Shown: positions 33,159 to 44,259 of the stretch, piece by piece | How positions within the stretch are numbered: position 1 is the first letter of the stretch | How the letters are laid out: every line of letters begins with the position of its first letter | Assembly: GCA_039720395.1 (NCBI GenBank) | Contig: CM077831.1 | Span: 5,374,003 to 5,438,002 of the forward strand | Origin: Liquidambar formosana | Lineage: Eukaryota; Streptophyta; Magnoliopsida; Saxifragales; Altingiaceae | Reading direction: 5' to 3' | DNA length: 64,000 nucleotides | Notes under the pieces: generated by a model | Databases searched by the model: none | What the model was told of the DNA's origin: nothing | The model's input: only the letters and a program-made list of their open reading frames with translations | Program-made: the position numbers and the translations under genes

Positions 33159-33768
33159 GAAAGGATTAGTCATAGTTGGTCTATCAGTAAAATAATGAGA
33201 GCTATTACAATCCAAGCTGTCTATAGCATATAGAGATCTGAATGCGTTCTGTAGATGAAAAGGCCTAATTAACTAGGCAAATACTAGGATCAATTGGAAA
33301 AAGATCAGTAGCAGGAGAAACAACAATCATATCATTGATACCAGTATCATTGTCATGAGATTTCAAAATTCTAGTAGTAGCACTATCAAAAATCTGATTT
33401 GCAACCTCCTCAATCTACTCAGCAACCAATTGCAATATACCTTGGTAGAAATAGAATTACCATTGTCATTAGAAATTGCCAAAGTAGGTATACCATTAAT
33501 CTTATCAGCCATAGATCCAGTAGCTGCATTAGACTTATCAGTTCTAATGCAAATTTTAACCCCATGAGGCTTCCTAGATTGGGACCGTCCTCAGGAAAGA
33601 AGCCTATCATCATGGGATTCCTGAGCACCTACATTATTTCGAGCAATTCTAAAATTACTTGAAAGTTGGCCAATAGACTTACAGGAAGCAAAAAAAATAA
33701 GGGAAATTTTCATAAAATAACTCAGCATTGAACCCATAATCCTTACGCTCCACCCAAAGTGTATCTGG
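33159..33768 (-). pseudogene. LINE segment between the copia insertion and the solo LTR
   Basis: Belongs to the LINE by position, probably the C-terminal part of ORF1 and the inter-ORF region on the minus strand. No clear domain is readable. The minus-strand frame at 33628-33419 has no motif I can name. Confidence 0.45.
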
Positions 33769-35459
33769 TGTTAGGATTATGCCTTAGAGCCAATTATAGA
33801 GATGATTGTTTAGGGATTAGGAACAATAAATTGATTTCATTTATATATGTCACATTTATTATTGATTTAATAAAAGGGCTTATTCTATTATGTTTATATG
33901 CATCATTTATATTTACATAATATGTCCATGGAGTTAGAGTTGAGAATATGAAATTACAAAGGGTTGTGATTTTGAGACTGTAAATATATCTCTGTACTAA
34001 ACTCCTAAATCATTCCTAGTTGAAGGTTCACTATGATGGACAGTAATGAACCATAGGACTAGCACTTGTTAGGTTGACTCTATAGGAGGATAGCTAGTCT
34101 CAAGCTATTTGTGTGGAGACACTACAACCAACAAGTGGGTGCCTATTATAAGAATAGGTACACTGAATGTGACCAAAGATATGAGATAAACTGAATGGAG
34201 TTTTAACCTGCCTGTCAATCAGTTTCTCATTGTTATAGTGGTACAAGTAATCCTTAGACCTGAGACACCATGGTTGTCTTATACATGTAGCTTTACAAGT
34301 TTGATAACACTAAGTGCAGATCCTATTCAGGGGTCTGTAAGGGTGTTCATTGGCCCTACTGCTATGTGTGTGAAGGCATGTGAGTGATCAACAAAGAATC
34401 CATCACTCTCAGGAAAAAGAGAGTGAATGTCTCATACAGTATTCATTGAATATAACTCATTAAATCCATGGGCCCATGGTAGAATGAATATGGAAAGGAG
34501 TTTCCATAAGTTCATCATTGAGTTGATATTAATGAATGAGTATAAAGTAATTGAACTAGGGACTTGATAGACTTCCATGTCCTATTAGTTCAATTGGAGA
34601 CATTGTGTTGATGGAAGGATGGAATTGTAACCTGTAAACTATAACAGAAGGGTTCTTTGTAAATGACTATTCACTTCATTAAGGACCACACCATGAGCCA
34701 TATGCTAGGTGTTACTCATGGTTAGTAGAAGCCCTAATTGATATAAATAAGTTATAATCAATTAGGGAATTGAAAGGAGTTTCAATTAGACCCTTAATGG
34801 AAAGTGTTCCATTGTGCACAACTTGTGCAGTTCCTACTACTTGATGATGTGAACCCAATGGGTCACACACTGATCATGCTAAGAGAGCTTGATTATCTAT
34901 GAGAGAAAGGGTATAAGTGATTAAAGAAAAGTTCTTTAAGGGGCTAATTTGTATTTGATGCAAACTAGTGGGCTAATTGTGTAATTAAGAGTAATTACAC
35001 AAATTAGATTAGGGTTTGGAATCCCCCCTTGGCCGGCCCTATTAGTGGGCTATATAATGCCCACTATAAGGTGATGACATCATCACAATCACTCCTCCCA
35101 AGGGCTGGCTGAAAATTACAGCTCTCCCTCTCTCTCTCTCTTTCTTCTCCACCTCTAGCAACAACAAGGAAGAAGAAGGAAAGGACTTCAAGCTCAAGCT
35201 AGGTGTGGATACCGTTGGAGGCACCACACTTGGGCTGCTCATTCACCGCTGTCTGGAGACAAAGCTTGGAGCAAAAAGGAGAAGACAAAGTTTGGAGCAT
35301 AAAGGAGAAGACATTAATCAACTGTAAGTAATCCCAACTCTCTTGGTAGTTAGGGTTTATGTTTTTGTATTATGCATAATCGGATTCATGGGTTTGGGAA
35401 TCGTAGGAAAATTTTAATTCCGCCCTTTGTAGTTTTCCTCCCTAGTTAGATTCCCAACA
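33769..35459 (+). mobile_element. Solo LTR, copia family A (TSD TCTGG)
   Basis: 1691 bp from TGTTAGGATTATGCC to GATTCCCAACA, flanked by perfect TCTGG duplications (33764-33768 and 35460-35464). No internal region is left, so it is the product of LTR-LTR recombination. A TATATAATGCCC box is at about 35050. It interrupts the LINE ORF1. Differences to the 3244 LTR are many more than between that element's own LTRs, so it is older. Confidence 0.95.
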
Positions 35460-35524
35460 TCTGGAAGGGGATTAGAAAGATCGATATCAACCAAAACCTT
35501 GGCATAATAGCCAAATTTACACAA

Positions 35525-36080
35525 TCATGTTGCATCATCAATCTTAAGTGGAGTTCCAACCCCACGTGCAATAGTTGTGAGATGCTTAAAATGCTTATAA
35601 TGCCAGTAATCCTGACAATCTATAAATTTGAACCTAAATCTGCACATGAGAATTACGCTGATCCTCAGGATTAAAGTCTGCAATCCACAGGGAGAGACAA
35701 AGAACCCCAGGGTCCAGATTGCATGAACCAAATGCCCAAATGCCTTGCCTCTCCTCAACAAAACTAAAATGCAAATCAAAATACCCCTTTCCATAAAGAA
35801 GAGATTTTATTCTGTAGATCATCAAGTCTTATTGGTTTTGAACCCTTAGGCAATAAAACACGCCCAATCAAGTTGCTGCAACATTCTTCCAAACTCTCAC
35901 GATAGACATCTTCATCAAGGGTTACTAAAATCACACTCCCTTTTACAATGGGAACTGGTACTGAGTGTAAAGAGAGATCCAATGGAGGCAGAGGTTTACT
36001 CGCTCTATTGACTACAATAGTAAAAGAAGGCCTAGGTTAACTTTGCGAAGAAGACAAAAATGCTATAAGATTGGCTTTGG
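35525..36080 (-). pseudogene. LINE ORF1 (DUF4283-type) remnant
   Basis: Minus-strand translation gives the plant LINE ORF1 pattern across shifting frames: YRESLEECCSNLIGRVLLPKG, then LYGKGYFDLHFSF, then SLWIADFNPEDQ, then HLTTIARGVGTPLKIDDAT. This is the DUF4283 region thought to bind element RNA. There is an in-frame TAA near the start (about 36037) and frame changes between blocks. It is cut by the solo LTR. Confidence 0.75.
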
Positions 36081-36088
36081 AGTGCTTG

Positions 36089-36111
36089 TTGTAGCAAAGA
36101 ATGGTGGATGA
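36089..36111. repeat. 23-bp direct repeat, copy 1
   Basis: TTGTAGCAAAGAATGGTGGATGA is identical to 36812-36834. The two copies enclose 700 bp that include a TRIM. Confidence 0.95.
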
Positions 36112-36147
36112 CAGAACAAGAATTGAAAAGAAATTCGCAATCCAAAG

Positions 36148-36476
36148 TGCTGGAGAGTCCCACATCCCACGTCTAAATATAAAATTTGATATAGATTTAT
36201 ATACTTGTTTGGGCCCTCTACCTAATAGCCTAAACGTTTAGGTAGGAAACTTAACATGTTATCAGAGCATGTTGTTCTTGGGCTTGTTTCACTTGTGAGT
36301 CCATCTTTGTTTTCCACGTGACAGATGCGTTCTTATCTTGTTAGACCTGCACATAAGGGAGAGTGTTGGAAAGTCCCACATCCCACATCATCTAAATATA
36401 AAAATTTGATACAACTGCATATACTTGTTTGGGCCCTCCATTTAATAGCTTAGGTTTTTAGGTTGGAAATTTAACA
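36148..36476 (+). mobile_element. TRIM retroelement, copy 1
   Basis: Two short terminal repeats starting with a TGGAAAGTCCCACATC-type word and ending TTTAACA or TTAACA lie around a ~110-bp middle. A PBS-like TGTTATCAGAGCATG follows the left repeat and AAGGGAGAG precedes the right one. There is no coding capacity. Flanks CAAAG and CGGAG would be a decayed target duplication. It is closely related to the element at 43042-43373. Confidence 0.75.
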
Positions 36477-36811
36477 CGGAGGACCTTATTAGTTGATGCA
36501 TATGTTAATATTTTGTTTCATCTTTCTTTCTAACCACCCCCATCCCATAAAATATATTTGTATCTATATCTATCGATATATATATATATAGATATATATT
36601 TCACCACAAAAAAATAAAAAAGAACCCAAAAAGATTGTAACAAAAATGTAAAAGAAATTTTTATGCCTTTCATTGTAAATATTATTTATTAATTAAGTAG
36701 TAAATTTTCTAAACTTTGAATAATTAATTAAAATTTATCCATCAATTCCATTAATAATGGAAATCATATCCTTTACTTATTAATTCCCCATATTGTACAT
36801 CCCATCTCTCA

Positions 36812-36834
36812 TTGTAGCAAAGAATGGTGGATGA
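36812..36834. repeat. 23-bp direct repeat, copy 2
   Basis: Identical to 36089-36111. On the minus strand the sequence upstream of it (36900 to 36835) reads on smoothly as a Pro/His/Ser-coding stretch, consistent with the LINE 5' region continuing here. Confidence 0.95.
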
Positions 36835-37299
36835 TAGCCACCGTAACGGTGATGATAGACACCGAAACGGCGACCATGCATCGGAAAGTGTGATTTGCGT
36901 GTCATTGCGTTCCTTCCCACACCGTTGGTTTACATATCATGTAAGGGTTATTGCATTATTTTGAATTTTTTTCGCCAGAATATGTAACCCTAACTTTATT
37001 TCTCTCAAAATATCGACACAAAGTTCACCATTTGAATCAATGGAAGCTTGAATGTTAAGAAAAATGAGAAAATTTTGGCAACAAATGTTCGGATTTGTAA
37101 CTTTGAACAACACATGTTGGTTCGGTAGAAGCCAAATGAACAAATGAATGGTGTTTGATGCTATAACTCTAAATAACACGTATTGGTTCGATTTACTGAG
37201 ACTGAAGCAACATGAAGGGTTTAAGTGTCTAACTCCTAACTTTGTGGTTCAATGTCTAGGTCTGAACCATTGGAGCTATTTGTTTGAGTGCTTAAGAGG
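36835..37299. other. No supported gene
   Basis: An 80-codon minus-strand frame at 36937-37179 shows no motif. The left part may be the LINE 5' end. Confidence 0.4.
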
Positions 37300-38522
37300 T
37301 TTTTGATGCAACAGAAAATACACGATTGAGACTAGCTCACCATATAACACACAAGCTTCCACCAATCTATTGATTGTCGCAATGACAATGCCAGAAGAGT
37401 AGGCAACCACAATTAATGCTCACACTAGAACACGAAAGTAGGAATAGAAGAGAAACTCTCTCTCTTAATATTATCAATCTCAAAACAATAATCTACCCTC
37501 TTGCTATAAGGCTACAATCTTTTATATAGAGAACTAAAACTATAAAATAGGAAATCCTAGTTCTACTAGAACAAGTCAAAACAAACTAGGAAACTAATAA
37601 ACTTAAAGAAATAATTAAATAACAAGGAAATAATTAAAAGTACTAAAAATAACTAAATTAAGCAAAAATCCCAAATTAGCATCAACGAAAGGCCCTGTTG
37701 TGCGTAAGCATATTCCAATTATGTGCACGCCTAAATTGATATGCTTACGCCTTTGGCATGCTACGTCATTATTGCTTGTTTGGAGAGAGTTCGCCCTCAA
37801 ACTCATAGCCTCATGCTCTAAGCTATCTCCATGACAAGGAACCAATTGCTTAACATCGAATATGTCATGAGTGCAAATATGACTTGGTTGTAAATTTCTT
37901 GAATTTATGCAATCATATCCTCGGCCTTTGCATTGACACGCTTCAAATCAAGAACATACACTGTATCTAATACTGTTTGGCATATAGGATGAATTGTGTC
38001 TTGGTGGGTGAAATTGGGATGACGCCAACTCGGTTGGTGAGTCTGACAGTGGATTTGAAACCCACAATAGAATTTTGATCAAGAGGCCAATTAAGGGAAC
38101 CATAGGTCTCAATCCCCACTAAGACTACCACCATGTTTGTAGCTACTATTATTGCGGATACAGTGCTAGATCTATAGGGATCCCCTAACTAGATGTAAGG
38201 GTTTGGTCGCATAAAAGTGACCGATCCACGCCCTGCATCATTCTTCCTATTCTCTCTTGTTTAGAGAGAGTTCGTCCCCGAACTCTGCAGGTTATCTTCA
38301 CAAAAGTATTGATGTCAACCATTCCATCTGAATAAATACCTTGAAGACCTTTTTATATTTCAATCTCCTCTCAAATTTATTTTCTAGAAATTTTACAGCC
38401 CAAAAAAATTTTTCATACCCATCTTCTCATTCAAAATTTTCAGCAATAGAGGACTAACAACCCAACAAAGAATTTCAATTCCAATAAAATCATAATGCTT
38501 CAACTCTTCAACAAGGAAAAAT

Positions 38523-38804
38523 TCATTCCCCTAGAGAATTAAAATCTACTAATTTTTCAACCTCAGCGTCACCAAAATTATTAAAAGAAAATTTTCCCAT
38601 AAATTCAAAATTCTTACCTCCTTCATCTTCATCGAAATCTTTATTCTCCACAAAAACTGAATTTAAAGGTTGATTTAGACGAACCTTTAGTGCTTCGAAT
38701 TTTTGACATAGCACTTCAAAGTATTGTGCTAGTTGTGTATGTTCATCCTCCTCCACAAAATGTGGAGAATGAGAATGAGTTAGAACAACCATAAATGGTG
38801 ACAT
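38523..38804 (-). pseudogene. Unrecognised acidic frame in the gypsy remnant
   Basis: A 93-codon minus-strand frame, rich in E, D and F, lies after the protease segment. It has no motif that I recognise. By position it belongs to the degraded pol region. Confidence 0.25.
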
Positions 38805-38942
38805 CTAAATCAAAAAAGCCATGGTCATCCTAAAATGATATGGCCTACGTCCATTGGGATGACATTACACCATATTTGGTTCCTGTAAGAAAGAAATTGA
38901 AAGGGAACAAGGCATTGCTCTTTAATAGCTATAAATGATGTG

Positions 38943-39239
38943 TCACCCAAGACACATTGTAAGGATTAGGAGGGGCATGGACTTTAAACCGAGACAGGAG
39001 ACAAGAGTGGATGACACAACATTAATGCAACTCTCACTATCTATGATTACCTTGCAATCTTTCTCTTCGCACTTAATATAAGTGTGAAAGATTGCGATTC
39101 TTCTCCCGTCATCATTTTCTTTTAGTTGCACTAATGCACACCTAACTACACCTTCTATAAGATGGCTACTGGGTTTACTAAACTCATCATCTATATCATT
39201 AATTTGGTCCATGTTAGGCTCATATGTTTGCCCTTCCAA
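38943..39239 (-). pseudogene. Gypsy aspartic protease remnant
   Basis: It contains FHTYIKCEEKDCKVIIDSES followed by CINVVSSTLV...LGL. This is the pattern around the retroviral-type protease active site of plant gypsy elements, but the usual DSG reads DSE, so the catalytic motif is damaged. Gag and knuckle remnants lie just upstream on the same strand. Confidence 0.7.
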
Positions 39240-39263
39240 ATCATCTTTATTTCCCTTATGTTC

Positions 39264-39503
39264 CTAACCCTCTATGTATAGGATTTCTTTATTGGGGTAG
39301 TTGGTGGCCATGTGCCCGAAACCATTACACTTTAAGCATTGGATTCGATAAGTTGGTATGGGAGGGGCACCAATCACTTCTTTACCCTTATTATCTTTGT
39401 GAGCAGGAATAGGGGTTGGGTCTAACTTGAGACGGGCCTGCTGTGTCCTAGGTGCTGAAGATGAAGGATAACTAGATGGGTTTCTAGTTTTAGTGCGTCT
39501 CAA
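39264..39503 (-). pseudogene. Gypsy gag zinc-knuckle remnant
   Basis: The frame contains IQCLKCNGFGHMATNYPNKE, a CCHC knuckle whose last Cys is replaced by Tyr. A Pro/Lys-rich linker precedes it. It continues the gag from the upstream frame. Confidence 0.7.
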
Positions 39504-39796
39504 GAATTAGGGCCTAGTGATTAACTTGTAGTTTTGGACAAAGGTGTAGGCTTGGTCTAAAGTGATGACCTCATGTAGGACAAGTTCCTTTCAAAAGTCG
39601 TCATTAAGCCCTTTCCTATACCTACTCAATGTCATATGCTTGTCCTCAACTACGTCGCATCGCATCATATACTCATCAAACTAGGTGATGTACTCAGTGG
39701 CAGATCCATTCCTTTGCCTTATGTTATTCCATTGATCGAGTAGGTTGCCTTGATATAATTAGGGTAGATATTTGTCTTTGAGTTTCTCATTCATCT

Positions 39797-40126
39797 CTAC
39801 CTAATCAGTGATAGGAGGCTAGTGTCTCCTAAAAATAAGTATAATTCAATACTTCTCCAGAAGAGTTTGGCCTTACCAATAAGCTTTATCATGGCAAACC
39901 TAGCTTTCCAATATTCCAACAATTCATACCACTCAAGGAAGTGGTCTATCTCTTGGATCCAATCGGTAAAGGCCTTTGGGTCAAGGCGACCATCAAAAGT
40001 AGGCGCTTCAATTTTGATTGTTTCCCTAATTCTTTCATCAAGATCTCTAAACTCCCTATAATCGGCATAGTGTCGATTTTGGTTTTGATCAGAGCCTCTA
40101 GGATGTGGGGCACGACCTGGGTTCAA
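39797..40126 (-). pseudogene. Gypsy gag capsid remnant
   Basis: It shows IEAPTFDGRLDPKAFTDWIQ followed by FARMKLIGKA-like FAMIKLIGKAKLFW, the Retrotrans_gag signature of plant Ty3/gypsy capsids. The end of the frame drifts. It would assemble the particle in an active element. Confidence 0.75.
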
Positions 40127-40499
40127 TTAAGGGCCTCCAGACGAGGTAGCCTAGGGTTTGCTCTATCAGCATTATCGGCTTGGGCTCCTTCCATATAGGT
40201 AGCCTCGCATTCATTGCAATTTTCTAACCCTTAGACAGACACTTCTAAGGCATTAACCTTAGTGTTGGTTTGTTTGACTTCAGTAGCCAAGTCTTAAAAG
40301 AGTTTCATCATAGTCTCCCATGGCGAGGATTCCATGAGTGGCTGACACTCAGGATCAAATATGACATGACCACTATGTAAGTGCATGCAGGATGTACTTA
40401 GTGTGAGGTGGTAAAATGTAACAAGGATCCCTATAACAATTAGATGCAAGACACGAGGCAACTAAATGTACTAAGATTAGTAAGCAATTTTGACAAGTC

Positions 40500-40523
40500 T
40501 TATTATTATTATTATTATTATTT
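40500..40523. repeat. (TTA)n microsatellite
   Basis: Eight or so TTA/ATT units in the gypsy leader. Confidence 0.9.
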
Positions 40524-40813
40524 TATATAACTAAGCAAAGTCACTTTGGTCCAATAAGCTCTTAATAGAAGAGACTAAGGTCCTAATTTGACAGAACAGT
40601 TGCAATCAAGTAGTGCTCATATTCAAAGTGGTAACTAACCGAATGAATTAAATACCACCACCACCAACTTGGCTAAGTTCTACAATTAATAAATCAAACC
40701 AAGTGCTTAAGGAATTTTAAATTGTTTTAGCTCAATTCAAGGTTAATCAGGACAATTTGTAACAATTGGAAATGGGGTGTGCAAAGTGGGCAATAGAGAA
40801 TAAAGTACAAATG

Positions 40814-40837
40814 TTTTTTTTTTTGGGGGGGGGGGGG
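40814..40837. repeat. Homopolymer pair T11-G13
   Basis: On the minus strand a C tract followed by an A tract, the same order as at 23058 and 50424. Confidence 0.9.
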
Positions 40838-41811
40838 TTTATTTCCAATCAAGCACAAAGAAAATTAATTAAAACAATTTAAATAAGCAAATTTAAATCT
40901 GCTAAGAGAAGAAGGAAAAACACTAACCTGGATTAGAATAGCCTGGATAAACTTGGGAATGGCCTTATTCGAATTATGTCCAAGCTACAGCTGCCACCAA
41001 ACACTCTCAATCACTAAGCTTTAAAGTTTAAGCCCACAAAAGCTTCTGTTGAAATTTGAAGCTTCTTGATACGATGGATGGAGAGAGTCAAAGAGGATCT
41101 CGACGGCGAGAGGTCGATGGTAGTGCAACAACGATGACCGACAGTGGCACAACAACGTGTGATCCAATGGTGAGAGGCTACCACTGCTTTGATGATGGTC
41201 ATATATCGCCAATGGTCTCTAGTGGTCAAGGGATCGATAGCAAACGTGGCTCAATGGCTGATGCTTGACGATGATTTGACAATGGTGTGATCTTAAGGAT
41301 TCGTCAATAATGGTGGCTCGATGGTGTTTGCTGCTATCACAATCTGCAATCATGATGAGGCTAGGGCTCGATTCTTAGTGAGGAAAAGGTTTGATGTGAG
41401 TCGTCGAAGTTGTGGGTTGTGACAGCGAATGTGGAGATAGCTTCATGTCGGTTTGGGGTTCTTGGTTGGATTTGATTGGTGTGGCTGAGTATAAAGTGGG
41501 TATGGGGGTTTGCAAGGTAGGATGTTATTGAGATTTATTGTGTTAGGGTTAGGGTTTGGGTGAAGGTACTGTTATAGTTTCAGAGTTGAGAACGAAGGGG
41601 AAACTCAGGTTTCTTGAGTTGCTCGATGGGGGTTTCAGATTTCTTGGCTTGTTCTATGAGGGCTTTAAGGGTAGCTGCAAAAATCTCATGAGGGAGGAAG
41701 GGGAAAAGGGATGGCTTTCTTTTGTGGGAAGAACTCGTGGGGCATCTTAAATCGCGGCTTGGCGGGAAGCTTCAAATCCATGGATTGAGTCTACTCTGAT
41801 ACCAAAGCTAA

Positions 41812-42196
41812 TGTAGAATATGTGCTTTAAATCACAAACTTATAGCAATAACCAGCACTCAAAGATTAAACAAGTAGTAAAAAGAAAGAAGAATCAAGAA
41901 GTAAGAAGCAAGAAGCAAAACACAGGAGTTGGCACCTTAGTTTCATTTGGAGTCAACACCATACGTGTAAATTCTGCAACTTTGATTATCAATAATATAT
42001 ATCAAAATCCTAGAAGTTAAGAGTCTTATATAGGTTCCAATACATTAAATAAGGAAATAGAAATAATAATCCCAAAATAAAAGCCAAATAAAATTAAATA
42101 ACATAAAAAAGGAAATAAACTCTACTGCTCCTCTAATGCTCCATCCTGTCTAGCCGTAGGGTTACTAGGTATGCAGTTTGGCAGCATCGGTGCTCA
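41812..42196 (-). repeat. Putative 5' LTR of the degenerate gypsy
   Basis: TGTAGAATATGTGC...GCATCGGTGCTCA with TG...CA ends. TATATAAGAC on the minus strand is a good TATA box (near 42028-42037). The PBS-like word sits just inside. The right-hand boundary is a guess from the CA. Confidence 0.5.
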
Positions 42197-42225
42197 TACA
42201 CGTGTAATCAGAGGTTTAGGCCTGA

Positions 42226-42457
42226 TGTCCACACCAACTTGCCATTTGATATGAATATTAGTCTAGTTTTCAATGTACAAGACTTGTTTCCTTACCAAAG
42301 CAATATTAGTCTATTTCCGCTTCTTCCACGCCCACTAGTTCAGCACACTCATCAGATTACATATATGCTTGAGGATCAAACCATTCTTTCTCATGGTCGA
42401 TGTCGTCTTAATCCTATTTTTCTTAAGGAGAACAAGCATCGTACCTGTCCAGGGTAG
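42226..42457 (+). pseudogene. Gypsy pol C-terminal fragment
   Basis: The plus-strand frame reads NLPFDMNISLVFNVQDLFPY, close to the conserved post-integrase segment of plant gypsy pol proteins (a leucine-pro-x-x-M-x-I-S-x-V-F-N-V-x-D-L pattern). It is opposite in orientation to the neighbouring gypsy remnant, hence from a different element. Only the tail of the polyprotein is present. Confidence 0.65.
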
Positions 42458-43036
42458 ATTTCTTCTTAGTTGGGAGGAAATAATGGAAACCAAGACGGTT
42501 CTCGAGAGGTTCCATGTGCTATACACATTTCAGACTTACTTTAGGTAGGGCCATATGGTTTAGTTTATTTAGTATAGGATTTATTTTGACTATTGTGTTT
42601 TATTTTTTTTATTTTCATTTTTGTACTATTTTTCAATTTCTAGTTTTTGGGTTTATTAAGTTGTAGCCTTTATAAGGGCATGATCATTTTTTATTTTGAA
42701 GGCAGACTTTGATAATTAATTGAAACAATAATTTTCCCAACCTCTTTCTCTTCTCTATTTCTTTCTCTCTTATCTCCTTCTCATCTCTCTTTATTCTCTT
42801 TCTATTCTCTTTATTTCTCTCACTTCACTCAATTCTTCTATTTCTTTCTTGATGGTACATCATATTCCTTCAATCTAGGGTGAGACATAAGACATAAACA
42901 AAGGTTTGGTTCGTGTTCAAGACATACGCAGATTATGAAGCACTCCCACGGGCTTGTAACAATAAACAAGGTGCGATTCTCGAGCTTCTTCTGCTAGTGG
43001 TAACTTTAGACCCAAATTGGTGTCTTATATACATTA
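42458..43036 (+). other. Probable 3' end of the fragmentary plus-strand gypsy
   Basis: Non-coding, T-rich, with TATAAGGGCATG near 42671 and long TTTCTC tracts, in keeping with a worn LTR. No gene. Confidence 0.4.
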
Positions 43037-43041
43037 GTTGT

Positions 43042-43373
43042 TGTTGGGAAGTCCCACATCCCACATCGATTAAATATTGAGTTAAAACATGTCTTCATAT
43101 ACCTATTTGGGCCCTCCACTTATAAGCTTAGGTTTTTAAGTTGACAACTTAACATACTATTAGAGTATGTTGATCTTGGACCCGTTTCACTCATGAGACC
43201 ATCTTTGTTGTCCACATGATAGGCCATTTGAATCTTGTTAGGCCTGCACATAAAGGGGAGTTTTGGGAAGTCCCACATTCTACATCTATTACGTATCGAG
43301 TTAAAACGTATCTTCATATACCTATTTGGGCCCTCCACTTACAAACTTAGGCTTTTAAGTTGGAAACTTAACA
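43042..43373 (+). mobile_element. TRIM retroelement, copy 2 (TSD GTTGT)
   Basis: 332 bp, flanked by perfect GTTGT (43037-43041 and 43374-43378). The terminal repeats start TGTTGGGAAGTCCCACATC (left) and TTTTGGGAAGTCCCACATT (right) and end AACTTAACA. The middle has a degenerate PBS (TATTAGAGTATG) and AAAGGGGAG before the right repeat. It has no coding capacity, the definition of a TRIM. It must have been mobilised in trans. Confidence 0.9.
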
Positions 43374-43378
43374 GTTGT

Positions 43379-44259
43379 AATTTATTTACAATGGTATTAG
43401 AGCCACAGGCTTGTTGATACCCCTTTTGGGTGCCATGCAAGGGTTTTCTCTCAAGACACCATTGATGGCTCTGTTCAAACTCAAATTTTAAAAGTTATTT
43501 TTACCCCAAAACTTTCATAGGCTTTTGTTTCCCTATATCTGTGGAACCTCCCCTCAAATTTCATGCGAATATGTTGAGTATTTTGGGAGAAAACTAAAAA
43601 ACAAGTTGAAAACTATGTTTTTTCCAAAACTTTAGATCAATTTTTGATGTACCTAGACCTAATATTAATGTATGAATCTGATACACTCATAATCTATGCC
43701 GCAAAGGCTTTACAATGACATATTATATGTGTAATTTGGATGCCCTATGTGAGAGATATAGCCCTTCAAAGTACTCTTCGTGCATATGAGGTTGTTGGCC
43801 AGAGGTTGAAGATGATGAATAGTGTTTTCAGGTGATGCCCACTCTTGCCCAATAGAGAGTGCAAGAGAGTGTGGTGGTTGTAGAACTTTGTTTCATGTGC
43901 CCTTTTTTTCTAGCATGGTTCACTTTAATTTCCTACTTTTATATATATTGTTCCAAAAAAATTATTTTTAAATTAAATTCATGGAAATTAATTGTTTGGG
44001 ACCTCACTCACACGCGTAGGGGCGCATGTTGTTTAGGACCCTACTCACTTGTATTCTAGCTTCTGGCACTATGTAATTTTCATAACTAGTCCTTAGATTT
44101 TTTATTTATTTATTTTTGAAGGGTTTTTTCTCTATCAAAAAATAAAATAAAATTAAGACTAATTTCCACACTTTATAACTCTTTGGAGTTTACAATATAT
44201 CACTAGAAGGGCTCTACAACATAGTTTTATTGTGCATCATTAATATCACACGCAGTCAT
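43379..44259. other. No supported gene
   Basis: A further PBS-like ATGGTATTAGAGCCACAGG at 43391-43410 lies only 17 bp after the TRIM and suggests another degraded retroelement leader. Small frames at 43859-44059 lack motifs. Confidence 0.4.

Larger units (their letters stand above)
23405..36111 (-). mobile_element. Degenerate L1-like LINE with nested insertions
   Basis: Read from right to left: ORF1 pieces (36080-35525), a solo LTR insertion, further LINE sequence (33768-33159), a copia insertion, then ORF2 (28144-23830) with a MITE inside its reverse transcriptase. The 3' end is probably the A-rich run complementary to 23409-23429. Domains seen are a DUF4283-type ORF1, an endonuclease, reverse transcriptase, a zinc-knuckle-like zf-RVT region and an RNase H-like tail. 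This order matches plant L1 LINEs. Every domain carries stops or frameshifts, and the RT active site is altered. The 5' limit is uncertain because related sequence resumes at 36812-36900. Confidence 0.8.
37300..42196 (-). mobile_element. Degenerate Ty3/gypsy element, gag-protease remnant
   Basis: On the minus strand: an LTR-like block (42196-41812, TG...CA), a primer-binding-like TTTGGTATCAGAGT (near 41793-41807), a 1.6 kb leader, gag (40126), a zinc knuckle (39503) and a protease (39239). No reverse transcriptase follows. The lower end around 37300-37700 has an LTR-like composition with CTATATAAAAG on the minus strand near 37515, but I could not match it to the upper LTR. The left boundary is therefore approximate. 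Confidence 0.6.

Noticed and set aside
41014..41750. Candidate genes in the GATGG/CGATGG-rich stretch
   Set aside because: Frames overlap on both strands and the stretch is the leader of a minus-strand gypsy remnant.
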